This document shows, piece by piece, positions 36,157 through 48,311 of a DNA stretch of 64,000 nt. Source of the DNA: Apophysomyces variabilis (taxonomy: Eukaryota > Mucoromycota > Mucoromycetes > Mucorales > Mucoraceae); NCBI GenBank assembly GCA_002749535.1, contig MZZL01000386.1:558001-622000 (forward strand), read 5' to 3'. The notes under the pieces were generated by a model. The model did not search any database. It saw only the letters and a list, made by a program, of their open reading frames with translations, and was not told the origin of the DNA. The translations under genes and the position numbers were made by a program. How positions within the stretch are numbered: position 1 is the first letter of the stretch; every line of letters begins with the position of its first letter.

Positions 36157-37206
36157 TGATGTACAAAACGTAAAATGATCTTCATAAAAAAGGAGGTTTT
36201 TTTTTATTGCTGGGTCACTAACGTTTCCTTCGGACGTCCTTAACCAAAACCTCTTATTATATGTACTGGTTTTTGAACCAGGGACTGCAGGAATTGCCCA
36301 ATCGAGGCAGCAACCTATAATGGTAACACTTTACCTAGTCTGACAGACTTATCTGACATGGACCAGAAAGGACCCGAAGAACATCACTTCTTTGACAGTA
36401 AAACTGACGCGGGAAGTTTTACTGCAATGTCATTATCTACTCGAGATACTGCAGATCGATCTGGATGAGACACTCTCAAATAAGAAACAGTCGAATCGAC
36501 AACATGACGTTAGTATTTTCTCCGTACTTCAAAGCATTCATAGTTTTTTTACCATCAAAAAAATCATACAAGAACAAGTGTAGAGGGAACTTATCCGGTC
36601 GTTAATCAAGAGCAACTGTTTTAGAAAGCGAGTGCTCATCTCAGTAAGCTCAGCAAATGGGCCCCCTAATGAATGCTCTTTTCCTATAGCATGTTAATCT
36701 GGTGCAGTTTAGTATCGCTGTCAGCTCCAGTAATGATATTAATGAGGGAATTTTCTGTTGGATATCAAAGAGAAAATGAACATTTGGCATAGAATGTGTG
36801 AAAAAGATAAACGATACCGCGATGAAGTAAGGAAATTTCAGAAACCTGAGGAAATCCTTTTGTATAAGCTTAAACGCTTCGTCACCTTTCCTAATTCCCT
36901 CAGGTTTCCTGGGGATACTGACCTATTTATCTTCCTGCGGTATCCAGATGTTGACGTAGGTGAGGCCGAAAATGTGGTAACGCTTCCATTACTGCTCTTT
37001 ATTGGTCTATTTAATAAAGAAAGGTTTCTATGAATGTCCCAGGTTTCGAGATTTTCTTTGGAAGGTAATATCACTTCCAATTCATCTCTGGACATGGAAG
37101 AACTCCAATCCATTGGTACTTCCGCGTTTTGTCAGCCTGCGAGTGCATCTACCGTCAATGGGACCCGATTGTTGTTGTGTTTTGGGGAACTGCCCGAGAA
37201 GTTCTT
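36157..37206. other. Intergenic region downstream of CNOT2
   Basis: It includes short plus-strand frames (36392-36583, 36758-37033) that look weakly coding but have no domain and no clear ATG or splice plan. They may be remnants like the decayed frame next to it. Confidence 0.4.
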
Positions 37207-38036
37207 CTATCGTACAATGGAAGTGATAGACAACTCAACAACTCTGTTGTTGTGTTGTTCATGTCCGTAATGTGATCGCATATCAGCTTCAGTTCGAAAT
37301 GGTTGCACAGTTCTTGTAGCTATAGGGCTATGTAACAAAGCTGTGATGCTGGCAGAAATACGTTTTAAGTCGTTGTTCCTTGCATGATCTTTTGCGTGTA
37401 ACTGGGTCGCGAACAGGATTCTCTTCAGTGCCCCTTCCCCATATCCGCGGCGTCCAATATACACGGCCATCCTCGGTTGGAGAAACTGGCCCACCTAAAA
37501 GGTGATTTTTCGATTGCGGTTTCAGGACCCAGTAACTTCGGAGAGGTAAACCTTGCGATATGTAAAGGAACCCAACGACTGGTTCCCGTATGAGAGTCCA
37601 CTTCATGAAGAAGCGACATGTTATAGACTGACTGATTGTTTCCAATCACTTTAGGTTTGCTCAGCGTGGAGAACAGGTACACCCGAATGTTGTACATTTT
37701 GGCAATAGCAGTCAGACGTAGAAGGCCATTTGCGGGAACAGTTTGGTTATCAGATAATCGTAGGGATACAGCATGCTGCTTGTCACCTAAGCAGCGCACT
37801 ACAGCTACAGACAATGCAGCCTCTAATGGAGAGGTGTTGAAAAGCTTAGACACGGTTTGTATACCCCTTGCTTGCAACTATTGTAGCGCCTTGCTTCGGT
37901 TCTCTTTTGATATTGGTCGCCCTCTAACCCCAGCAATCACTGTTTGCATGTACTGTTCATAGTTTGTAGTGGGGCTACGGCTGATGGCATCGCCCATACT
38001 AAGACCTGGGTCTCCTACGAAGTTCAAATCTGGCAG
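37207..38036 (-). pseudogene. Decayed gene with possible OTU-like or element-encoded domain
   Basis: One frame is open from 38036 to 37425 (204 codons) except for a single TAG at about 37878-37880. It reads LPDLNFVGDPGLSMGDAISR, YEQYMQTVIAGVRGRPISK, then after the stop LEAALSVAVVRCLGDKQHAV and LTAIAKMYNIRVYLFSTLSK. Near 37490 the coding character moves to another frame (GQFLQPRMAVYIGRRGYG on to about 37207), implying a frameshift. The L..A.S....G......LRL .. L..IA..Y...V.V. spacing loosely recalls OTU-type proteases carried by some fungal elements, but this is a weak guess. No ATG was found for the upstream part. This is most likely a broken gene from a repeated family. Confidence 0.5.
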
Positions 38037-40128
38037 CTACCGTATTTAACGTTAGTGTGCAGTGCTTGTTTTCTGTCTTTTACTTTACCATATAAACAAA
38101 AATAGTACAATAAAAGGATAAGTAAATGAATATTTGAGGGTGCGTAGACAGTGAATTGTTAAGAATAAGAATCAACCGCTAAAATACGACGTATTTAAAC
38201 AAATCATTTCATTGTGAATGCTTCTCCTTAGATTGTGTAACAGTATAGTATAGTTCAAGACAATGAATCATTCTGCAGTCTGCGTGTCAAATACTGAAGA
38301 TGATCACTGATAAAATAATCATTATATCCGATGGCGTAATTGATGTTTTTCCTTATGCAAACATTAAAAGGGGTTATCGTAAATATCCATAATACTGTAG
38401 TTTATGCAATAAGTACATATCCAGTTTCTTAGCACTACGACAAGTGCCTATAAACGAAACTTCTATGGTTTATCTATATTCACTTTAATATTTACACTCA
38501 GTGAATGAAGAAACGAACCAATACAAGGTTCCTGCAAGAAAGAAAGGGAAGTGAGACTGAAATTCTTCGTGTAATTTATCTTTGATGTGTAGAACGAGCT
38601 TTTTCTTTTTTATTTTCTGTGTGTGTAGTCTATTGCTTTCATTATATATACCTTTATATTTTAGCTACAATCTTTTAAGAGAAATAAAAGAAAATTGATA
38701 GTATCGTTACAGCAATAAACAAAGTTCTCTGTTGTCATTTGTGCTGCTTTTGTTCCTGTTTAGTTTTAGTTAAAGGTGGACCGTAGATGATGTAATAGCA
38801 TGGCCTATGGCCAACATCGCTATCTACTTGCGAAGAACGAATGCGCGAGTATAGAGGGTATGGGCGAGGAAGCGGTGTTGTGGGATGTGTGTCAGGAATG
38901 GTAACCGTTGTTGAGAGTATCAGAAACGTGAGGATCCTGAGATCTGAGGATCCGTCTTTATATACAACGTCTGTGCATGGAGAGTAAATGTACAAATAAA
39001 TGAAGTACAGAAGATCGCTATCTTACTCATCGCCTATACTGACCAATCCGCACACAAGGTCATAAAGATCTATATGTAACATGCACTTATACGGATAAAG
39101 TGTGTATATAATGTAAGGTTAGCATGTATTTTTCGATATCCGTCTAGGGAAAAAAATTGGTGATTCGGCTAGCAAATGACGGAGATTGCGATATTTCTCA
39201 GCTATCTGAGCGTCTGCCAATGCAAATAATTGAAATAGTTTGAGAAAAGTATCAAAAGCTGCGACTCAGCTTGGTGACAGAGCCAAAAATTCAGCAGGCG
39301 GGCTGTCACTCATGTCACAAATTCGGTGACTCCGGCTGATGATACCGTAGATGAGGAGGACTTACTCCGACCGCCGGAATCATACTAGTCATACTCCCCC
39401 AACAAGCTGGCTATCCATCTACATGATGTCTGGATCAAGAGAATATGTGCCTGTTTGATACGAGCTCAGAGTTTTGTCATTTTTTGGCATGGAGCTTGGT
39501 GTTGAAGTGGAACCACAAAAAGTCCTGTCGATGTACTGGATTTCAGTTTGATTTTTTCTAGGTCTTGTCAAGGATTCCGGTCTTTGCATATATTTGACAA
39601 TTGTCGAATCGTTTCCTTCATCATTTCTCTCATCTTTAATAATAAACAAGTATCATTCACGTGATAAACCAGATGTATCACTCCTTTTATCAACGGCTGC
39701 ACTGGAGATCATTATCATATCAGCACGATAATTTGAGACATTAGCTCAGGGGACGCGAAAATCATACTAGACAGCAAAGATCCTCTTCGCACCTTTTTTC
39801 ACAAAATCTCTTGCTGATATGGGATATTTTCAAGCCTGAATTTACGCTAGCAGGAGCGCATATAATGTGCGAGCCACGGTTTGTACATAAAGACAAGAGA
39901 TATACATGTTATTGAGATGAGAGGGTAAACACAAGGCTAGCATTTATAGTACAAATTTAATGGAAAAGGATCTGACAGAATTTAACCAGAGTCGTTCCAC
40001 TTCGTATCTACTGACAGTGTCCTTATTCCTTTCATTTTCATACTACCACTAGAGACGCTTCATATCTGGATTGGTATGCTTCTGGAGCATAGTATTCGTT
40101 ATTACAAAGATAAAATAAAATTACAAAT
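38037..40128. other. Intergenic region, mostly empty
   Basis: 2 kb of AT-rich DNA upstream of the broken 37 kb frame and downstream of the Uds1 gene. One possible decayed coding stretch lies at 39147-39388. The minus-strand frames at 38735-38995 and 39419-39649 have no domain and are not called. Confidence 0.4.
39147..39388 (+). pseudogene. Possible decayed coding fragment
   Basis: A plus-strand frame reads LVIRLANDGDCDISQLSERL, then past a single TGA YQKLRLSLVTEPKIQQAGCH. After a frame change it reads DDTVDEEDLLRPPESY and stops at 39386. The composition looks coding but there is no start, no known family and at least two lesions. It is short, so chance cannot be excluded. Confidence 0.3.
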
Positions 40129-42814
40129 TCATACTTGCCAGGCAACTGGCGCAGTTTGAACGCTCTTATTTACACGTTCGTAACGAAGCATTTCTCGGTC
40201 ATGCTTCATGTCTTTCAACAGCCTTTCTAAGCGTTTGTTTTCCTCAGCTTCACGGTCCAATTGTCGTTGGTGCTCGGCTTTCATATCGTTAACTAGAGAT
40301 CTGAATTCCTTTCGGAGAGATGCTGTTGTTGGCGTATCGCCAGTACCGTAGCCAAGCTTATTTATTCGCTCATTGGTTAACGCGGTATCCAGTTTATGAA
40401 TTTCTTGCGATAATTCGTCAATACGGCGCTCATACTTCATCCGACTTGTCTCAAAGTCCATGGCGGCGGAGGTTAGCCTATCGAACTCTTTAAGCATACC
40501 CTCGAAATTGGCTTCGACAGCTGCATTTTGCTCGATCCAGGCAGCCTCGCGAGCAGCAAACGTTTTTTGAGCTTCACGGAGGGCCAAATCAGCATTTGGC
40601 CGAGATCCATGTCTGAGCTCTTGCAGCTCTGACTCTAGTTTAGTGATCTGCAGATCTCGTGCGTCCAATATCCTGGATTTATCCCTTATCAGATCTTCCA
40701 AATCCTTACAGATTGCTGCAGATTTATCGCGATCTGTCCTGAGTTGTTCACACGTTTTGTTGGTCTTTTCTAGAAGCGCACGTTGCTCATTGAGCTGAGC
40801 ATCGTATTCTTGAGACAGCTCCTCCAACTGCTGTTCATATTTCGTTTTCAGCGTATCACCATCACCCTCGATTATTTCCATCAACGATTGTCGTTTTAGG
40901 ATCCTCTGCCATTTTTCCTTTTCTGCATTCAACGAAAGTGCCTCTTCTCGATACTTGTCTAGTTCTTCTTGAAGCTCTTTCTCGCGACCTGACATATGCG
41001 TAGCTTGAGACTGTGCCTTGTTTGACTTCAACTCCATCTCAGCCAACAGCTGTTTCAGCCGGGATTTCTCTTCTTCTGCCTTTTGCAGCTCTTCTTCCGC
41101 TCTTACAGCCCTTTGTTCTGCTTCTGTGAGGCGTAGTTCAAGTTCTGCCGAAGAATTCTGGCTAAAGAGATATGAACAACGCTATCCAGCATGTTTACCG
41201 TTGCGCCTATGTTTTACCTAGCTTCTTTAGATTGTTGAATAAGCTCTTCACACCTTGCCTCGGCTGCTTCTTTTTTGGTCTGCATGGCTTGTAATTGAAG
41301 TTCAAGCTTTTTCTCGGAGAGAGACTCAAATTCTTGCTTGCGATCCCTGGCCTCTAATTTCCGTTCAAGTTGTTGCACTTTCGTTTTATAGCTCGTCAAG
41401 TGTTTTTCCACGCTATCAAGTAAGGAGAGACTGGACGTTGACGATGCGATAGAGCGCCCATATGCTGAATCTGAAAGGTTATCGATTGCATCTTCCTCTT
41501 CTAATTGATAACGTCTAACAATCATATCCAAACGATTGGTCATCTGCTCCAATTCGGAGCGAAGATCTGCCATTTGACGACTATTTTGATCGCTATGAAA
41601 AGAATCGGCTTTCAGGCTCTGTATCTCGATTTCTCGTTCCACCAGCTTCTTTTCCAGATCCCGAAAACCGGCGTCTTTGTCGTTATCCTTTAATTTTTGG
41701 TTGCCCTCTGTTTCTAGCCGTTGAATTCCGATTGCTAATACACCTGCTGTATGCTCTAGTATCTTTCTACGTAGATTTGATTCTTGCTCTGTCACCTCAC
41801 TCAATTCAGTATAAAGTTGATCGACCTTCCGGTCTGCCTCCAGGGCATTCTCTTTACTGTTTGATGGATCGAGATGAGCAAGGCTACGAGCGGTGTCTTT
41901 AATACGAATTTCCACGGCTAATCTTGACGTAAGATTTACAACACGTTCCAGAAGTATCGAATGTTGCTTTTTTTTTGCGGTTATGGTTACTAAAAGCAAA
42001 AGGAAAGCTGACACGGTTTATCTACTAACCTGCTGTAAATCTTCCAACTGTTCGAACGAGAGCACTTGAAATCTACGTGCCTCGATCACCGCTTGGGATA
42101 TTAAGAGTTGTAGCAGGATATCATCCACTTGATCCATCATTTTCTTGTGCGCTTTTTTCGATTTGCTGTCTTCTGGTTTAACCAAGTCCGGCTTGGATTT
42201 CCACAAACGAGTTAGCTCTACCGATAGACTTTCCCGATTTATAGAGATAGGTTGCTGATGTATATCTGAGGTTAATCCATTGAGGCGTGAGGGAGTGTCA
42301 TGATGCGAATGTTGAGTTGGTGGACCTGAAATAAATTTAGATTAAAAAAAATGAAACCCTTTCACTTTTTCTGTTATTTTGTTAATACCCTGAGGAGTGG
42401 ATCCACGTTTAGTTTTTTCCATATTTGCTCGAAGGGATGCCTGAGAGTCACGTATGCGAAACGGTGACCTTGCAGGTACCACTGGAGAAGTTGTGCTTGT
42501 GGACGGAGTTGCGGTTCCTTGCTGGAACAGACCCTTCGCAGGCCCACTAAAAGAAGGTCTGCTGCTGTAATCGCTATCGACGGATTCGCGCGGTGTTTCA
42601 TCCCGAGGAAGAGTTCGGCGAAACATGTCTTTGGATAAATGCGAGGATCCTTGGGTGTTTGATCCGTTATCTCGTTGAAAGCCGTACATGTTACGAGCTA
42701 ATTTCAGACCAATGGGGCGATCATCATCTGTAGACTGCCGTGCCAGCGGGATCTAAAGAATTTAAAGGGATGAACTGAAGGTTCCGGGATTCTGTAGTTT
42801 CTTACCATGTTCAT
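40129..42814 (-). CDS. Uds1-domain coiled-coil protein (up-regulated-during-septation type)
   Basis: The product starts at ATG 42814 (MNM, then spliced to IPLARQSTDDDRPIGLKL). The N-terminal 180 residues are Ser/Pro/Arg-rich and probably disordered. The Uds1 domain follows: LTRLWKSKPDLVKPED, KKMMDQVDDILLQLLISQAV and EARRFQVLSFEQLEDLQQ. Almost all the rest is long coiled coil over several exons, with heptads such as LDMIVRRYQLEEEDAID, EELQKAEEEKSRLKQLL and LLEKTNKTCEQLRTDRDKS. It ends at KDMKHDREMLRYERVNKSVQ. Uds1 proteins are fungal cytoskeletal or septation-linked proteins known mainly by expression; a precise role is not established. Introns near 42345 and 41950-42018 and one near 41160-41220 join frames. 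A tubulin or septal scaffold role is only inference. Confidence 0.85.
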
Positions 42815-44501
42815 TCGGTTACAAAGTGTACCAAAGAATTAAGTAGCTGCAGTGTCCAAAAATGTTTTGAGTTCCAATGGCATGGTGTCACAAGATGACG
42901 ATTCAATATCACAATGATGAAGAAATAGTTCGTTAATCAAGCGATCCAATCTCCTTTCTTATCTCTAATTAAGGCGATTGTGTTTAGGAGAGAACGGAAG
43001 TATTTTTCATGCGAAAGAGTAGAGTGTCAATTGAACAGTATCTCAATAATTGCACAAGACTAACTGGTCTAGACAACAGGTAATTAACTGCTAACTAAGA
43101 TCAACAAAGGGTAATAAGTAAAACAGTCAATACGCTACATTGATCAATATAACTTTTTGATCACTAACTTTCGAAATGCTGAGCTAATTGCAGTCTACAT
43201 CTATGTTACTGCTATTGACCGTTACACTGATAAAGGGGTTGCTGCACAACCTAATTACAGAAACGAAACGGAGTTGAGCTGAATCTGTCATTCCAAGTCC
43301 GCTCCTCTTTTTCAAGACTGCATTCGCATTGGTCAAATGCTAACTCGTAGCCTCTGGCGACAAGCCGAAAAAGCGCCCAATAAAACGTACCTGCGATGCA
43401 CTCAAGGTCCTTAAGAATTGCGTAGCGGTATTACAAAAAGAGGCTGCCCATTACAAAGGCGCTCCTCTGGCAACTTTTAGGAATTTTAAGTTCTATGCCG
43501 TACAGGTTAACAAGACGCAGGTAAATTTGTTGGACATGTCTCTTCAAGCCAACAAGTCGTGGCCCTTCGTAGGAAAACGATCGGGGCACCTTACCGCACA
43601 ACTGGAACGACCAGCTTGTTTTGATGCACTACGTCGAACTCTTTGCGACTCTTTTTGCATGCTTGAGCGCCAAAGTTCAATACAAAGATACAAGTGTATT
43701 GTATGAATGGGATGATCTCCGTAGCACCGAAATTATGCAAAATAACCTGTCAAAAAAATCTTAGTCTAAGCAAATTCAGTGGCCTGTCAGCCGGGAGCAT
43801 TCTTAAGAATTGAGGAGAACTTTTTAATATTTCGGATATACGATGACTCACAATCCTGTTTCCTAAAAAATATGCGCTATATTTTATAGCATGGCTGTAC
43901 ATATACGGCAACGTGGAATAACACTAGCTGGTTTATTCGAAAAAGGATTGTCTTTCATTAACTAACACTTGTGAGTAATATTTATTCATTGATGCAAGTC
44001 GTAACCACTAAAATCGTTAAGATCATTTAAATCAGCAACTGTAAATCTTACAATCTTGTAGGCAATTCTGCACCTCTGCTCCATATCAGTTGTCGAACTG
44101 AGACACTTTACGGGTAATGCGAGCATCCAATGGCATGCAATTGGAAAGAACCGAAACGCATACTTTTTTGTGATAATGATAGCGAAAGTAACTTTTGCAC
44201 ATTTTAGCATTGCTTGGTTTTGAAGGTAGAAAAAGAAAATTGAGAAAGTGTAAGCATCTCGTGCGCAGAACGAGCCGATACCGTTATTATTGGAATGAAG
44301 CCATAAGAGAAATGGGCTGGGCGTTGACGCCGGTATGGATACCTTTGGTACCGTATCTGCATATTGACGACGTTCATGCTGATAAAGTCATCACCCCCGC
44401 AAATATACAACTTCAGAATTGGCGGGGTGGGGCTTTGATCTTAAAAATAGTGCAACTAGCTGTAGCAATATAGCTTTGTATTATTAAAGTGTACTTTTTG
44501 T
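42815..44501. other. Intergenic region with one decayed frame
   Basis: AT-rich DNA between the Uds1 gene and the rhodanese gene. It holds the broken frame at 43344-43706. Short frames around 43986-44473 have no domain and I do not call them. Confidence 0.4.
43344..43706 (+). pseudogene. Decayed gene fragment, mobile or repeated gene family likely
   Basis: The frame is open for 120 codons to TGA at 43704. It reads GDKPKKRPIKRTCDALKVLK, EAAHYKGAPLATFRNFKFYA, VQVNKTQVNLLDMSLQANKS and RPACFDALRRTLCDSFCMLE. The same frame continues upstream through a TAA at 43341 as PLLFFKTAFALVKC, so the gene is broken or truncated. It has no ATG before residue 68. I do not recognise a domain; the look is of the C-terminal end of a fungal hypothetical repeated protein. 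Confidence 0.5.
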
Positions 44502-45866
44502 TTATTGTTTAGAGATTCCATTAGGCCTTATTTGCCGATGATAATCATATTCTAACTTCCATTCCTTTTTGCCATGGAGAACTTCTCTACAATCTTCGCT
44601 ACAAACCTTCTCCATTTTTCGCCGACAAGTATCACATTGAACAAATAGGAGATGACAGCGAGTATTCATGCAGTTAGAGAGCTTGTCACAAGGCATACCA
44701 CAGTTGTGACAGCGAGTTAAAACATCATCGGTTATCCTTTCTCCGCGACGACTGTCAAAGGTGAAATTCTTTCCTCGGAAAAGGGATGAAATTTCGGACG
44801 ACTGTTGTTCACGGACGTAGTGACCATAAGCTGTAATGCCGCCTTTGAGCTAAAAAAGTCAGAGGAAAATGATATGAGTTATTGAAGGGAAAATCATGGT
44901 TGCATACCATTTTCACATGGCTAAACCCTTTCTGCTTTTGCAGATACGGGCCAGCAATTGCGCAGCGAATACCTCCAGTACAGTACATATAGATATCTTC
45001 GTTCTTCGGTAAGTTTTCTACTAATTTGTCCAACACCTGCATGCCGTCTCGAAACGTGTCGACATCCATCTTGATAGCGTGATTAAAATGACCTAAATCA
45101 CTGCATGTGTCATCTTTAATTAGGTGGTATGAAAATTTTCTTCTTGTTTGACTTACTATTCGTAATGATTGCGCATATCTAACAAAAACACATCTTGGCC
45201 TTTTTCAGTTAATTCTTTGTGCCAAGCAGCTGGAGATAGATGTACACATTGGTCCTGCAAATCCTCGGTCTTTAACCTGGCCTTTGTTGCCACGAGCTTT
45301 TTTTTTTTTTTTTGGTCGATGTGCAGCCAATTAGTCAGTGGGCGTAACAAAACAGAGTGCTTTGTAGTCTACAAACTTACATTTTCCTTTACGGTTACAC
45401 TTAAACTCGGAAATGAGGGTTTACCGGTATCTTGCAATCCCTCGGTAAACTCAATTCGGCCAAAGTCACCAAGATTGCTAAAAAATTGCTTCACTGTTTC
45501 TAACAAGTGGCTAGGGACAGACATCTGACAATTGATGCCACCAATTCCACTGCTTGGTGCCAGATAGATCCGTCCCCATACACCAAGAGATTTTAATTTT
45601 GTATCGATGGTATCACGTAGCTCTTTGACCCGTTCGGTCGAAATGGGAACAAGACTGTAAAAAGCAACTGGTCTGTATGCGCAAAGCGTATTATTCATCG
45701 GCTGAGTGCTCCGAGAAGAAGTGATTGTCTGCGCCAAATGGAACCGCAGTGTAAGCCGTGCAGGCAGCCCAAGAAGAATGGGCGGCACTCGCTTTACTCC
45801 ACGTGGCAAGCCAACGAGGTTCTGCAGGAACATTGCAGAGGACGATCGACTGAATAGCAATCGCAT
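44502..45866 (-). CDS. TSTD2/TrhO-like rhodanese-domain protein, probably mitochondrial
   Basis: TrhO (YceA/UPF0176) hydroxylates wobble uridine to 5-hydroxyuridine in tRNA; TSTD2 is its eukaryotic relative. The N-terminus (MRLLFSRSSSAMFLQNLVGL, Arg/Ser-rich, no acidic residues) suggests a mitochondrial presequence. The N-terminal domain reads RIYLAPSSGIGGINCQMSVP, then LLDMRNHYESDLGHF. The rhodanese catalytic Cys sits in MYCTGGIRCAIAGPYLQ, followed by MLKGGITAYGHYV. A C-terminal Cys-rich segment (CHNCGMPCDKLSNCMNTRC, CDTCRRKMEKVCSEDC) is the usual zinc-binding tail. Introns near 45368, 45160 and 44900 join the exons, some by eye only. The long T tract near 45299-45313 lies in an intron of this gene. 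Confidence 0.9.
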
Positions 45867-46343
45867 TCTTTACAATGTTGTTCGTTTGGGGGAGTAGTTA
45901 CTACAAGACATGACGCACTAGTGCACCGCGCCCTTTTTTTTTTGGCTGAATTTCCGGTCACATGAAGCAGGGACGATACAAAATATATGGCTCATTAAAG
46001 AAGACAATAGCGTTCTGTGAAACAACCTTCATCAATCAATATGAGCACTAAAGACCTATATATGTGTCTGTACATAGTGCAACTTCCAAAATTGCTATAA
46101 TCCCTTCGGTCTATGGCACACTTAAAGTAGAGAATTTGCGGGATCATGCACTTAAGGTGACGATAAAGTTATATATACAGCATTTAAATCAAATTATGGA
46201 TCCTATTAAGCTTTCTGTGAAACTTAATTGATTTTGGACGTTAAATTTTGTCATGATTGACGACAGATAAACACTATCTAAACATGGTTGGTAGGGCTAT
46301 ATCATATCATCTGCCAGAAACCGTAACGGATAGGTATTGACTC

Positions 46344-46594
46344 TTACAAGTTACGGATTGTTTCTTGTATAGGTGAGCAAATGATTTCCATCAGTTTGCC
46401 CTTTTTGACGGTGTCTTTTGGAAATAGATTCACTGATATAGCCTATAAAAAATTGTTAGTGACATAATGCATGACAGCTTCTTATTGCTAACACTGAATA
46501 AAGTAAGAGGGAGCTTTTTTTCCTGTCGATATATCACGTGAACTAGTCTAAAGCTGATAAAGTATTCTAACCGCTGAAATTCTTGCAATTCCAT
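46344..46594 (-). CDS. Very small spliced candidate gene (51 codons), unknown
   Basis: Exon 46538-46594 begins with ATG and reads MELQEFQRLEYFISFRLVH. It would join in phase 0, across an intron (46443-46537; donor GTGATA, acceptor TTTTTTATAG, branch-like CACTAAC), to exon 46344-46442 reading AISVNLFPKDTVKKGKLMEI and ending in RNL and TAA. Residues look protein-like and the phases fit, but the donor is weak and the product is short. No family is recognised, so this is a candidate only. Confidence 0.25.
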
Positions 46595-46902
46595 GCAGCT
46601 GGGTTATACTGCTAAAGATATATCGGATCCTATTCATTCACTTCCGCCCCTCGAGATGAAGAAGCTAAAGTATGTTATTCATCCTAGCTTTATTTTGTTG
46701 AGCAGACAAATAATAAATCATAACTAATAATGATTGCAGTATGTTTAACTTGGATAAGACGACAAGTTGTCCATGGGTTCTTTGCTTTTTAACTTTGACT
46801 ATTCAGTGGGAACTATCTATCAGTGCCTGCTCACTTTCAAAATATGTCGCAGCCTTACGCGGCATGCTGTGTGACGCATTAATGAGGATCTGCGCATCTT
46901 AG
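46593..46902 (+). CDS. Small two-exon hypothetical gene (79 residues)
   Basis: ATG 46593 opens MQLGYTAKDISDPIHSLPPL. A phase-2 intron (46670-46739) has a GTATGT donor, TTGCAG acceptor and a CTAAT branch-like site. Exon 46740-46902 reads MFNLDKTTSCPWVLCFLTLT and SLSKYVAALRGMLCDALMRI before TAG. Exon lengths 77 and 163 sum to 80 codons exactly. The frame is too short for usual ORF cut-offs but has good splice signals and coding composition. I do not recognise the family; it could be a small gene or a piece of a repeated one. Its ATG overlaps the ATG of a minus-strand candidate. Confidence 0.4.
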
Positions 46903-47483
46903 GCACATGGCAGTAAAGTTATGATCGAAGCTTAGCCATTCGAGAGGATATCAAAGCAAAAGGAAAGTAAAAAGAAGATCTGCATTCAAAAATAGATACT
47001 TGCTCTAAAGAGGTTAGACCGGTTGCCCCACGTTTTTTTACAGTACATGGTGCATGTATTGGTTTTTGTACTTTTTTTATGAGTTAGCTACGACCTGGTC
47101 TGTTGGGATTTTTTCCACGATACCAGTAACTTAAGCCCATGGAATATCTGAATATGAGAGATCTCATATAGTTTTTGTATCCAACAAAATTAGGGATACA
47201 CATGTAATATCGTTATTAGCAAGCGAATCTAAAGTTGTCGAAATAAGCCTGATAGACAGATGATACTGTTTAACAACAAGGATGCAAAGTAAAGCTTGTT
47301 CAAGTGAGAAATGCATCTCTCAATACAGGAAACCGTTGCTTTTATCATACCTTCCGATAGTAGAAAACTCTTTGGATAATTTTAGTACCTTATGTTGACG
47401 CAGTGTTCCTGAAATCTATATAAAAGCCTGCCTTTGAAACTCGTTTCCCTATTTGCTTCCATTGCCTTCCTTTTCTTGTTTCC

Positions 47484-48311
47484 ATGACGACTTTTTTCGA
47501 TCCATTATCTCTTTTCCCAGAGATAGCATTTGCAATGGATGCACCTTGTTATGCCAAATGGTTCACAACCGAAGAAGTATTTCCCGCGCAACAACAACAT
47601 CATGAACATCAACAACAGTACCAGACTGTGATGACACCATCTCTGCCCTTGAACACGTATCCATCCACGGCTCCCCACTCTCTCAGAATGGAATTCATGC
47701 ATCTGGGCTCACAGTCCTTGAGTGGAACCGCTGCTGCTCGCCAGACTATTTATCCGCCCAGACCGGATACCTCCAGCTTTTTAAATGACGATGCTCACTT
47801 CCTGAAGACACCATCTCTCGATTTCGAACCTGCTGTTGATCATAGCTTCGATGATAATTTCTCTATACAAACGGATAACAGTAGCAATGCACAATCTTCC
47901 TTTGTATCCCACAATGCAACTCCACTATCTGGTGCGGCTTATACTCCTTCTTGCTATGCTGGTCCATGCTTCCTACCGCCGAATAATCCAGATCCTTACG
48001 ACTATTTTCAATTGCATTCGTTGATTGGTCAGACTCCAGTGTTTGAGGAACAGCGGCCGGAAAAGCAATTCAAGGAGAAACGCCACATCTGCCCTATTTG
48101 CTTGCATCGGTAAGGTCTTTTGCCGAGAAAGTTTAAATTTCGTCTAATAAAGATCTGTATCCCGACTAGATCAAGGCGACGCCACAATTTAATCGAACAC
48201 ATGCAAACACACGATCCGAACAGACCTAGGAAATTCGTGTGCCGCCATTGCAGTCGACCTTTCGCGCGCAAATATGATATGAGACGCCATGAAAAGATTC
48301 ACCTACGATAG
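47484..48311 (+). CDS. C2H2 zinc-finger transcription factor
   Basis: Exons 47484-48109 and 48170-48311 join in frame to 255 residues. The N-terminal 200 residues are rich in Pro, Ser, Gln and Asn (a short HEHQQQYQ run), as in fungal activation regions. Two C-terminal fingers are complete. The first, CPICLHRSRRRHNLIEHMQTH, spans the intron, with the split codon completing Arg, and matches CX2CX12HX3H. The second, CRHCSRPFARKYDMRRHEKIH, matches the same pattern. The protein stops four residues after the last His (LR). It is a probable DNA-binding regulator; the target is unknown. A CTATATAAAAGC TATA-like box lies near 47417, about 70 bp before the ATG. Confidence 0.9.

Larger units (their letters stand above)
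45867..47483. other. Intergenic region with two small candidate genes
   Basis: AT-rich DNA between the rhodanese gene and the C2H2 gene. Two tiny intron-containing frames meet near 46593 and are listed separately. The remainder (46903-47483) holds no visible gene and contains the upstream region of the C2H2 gene. Confidence 0.4.
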
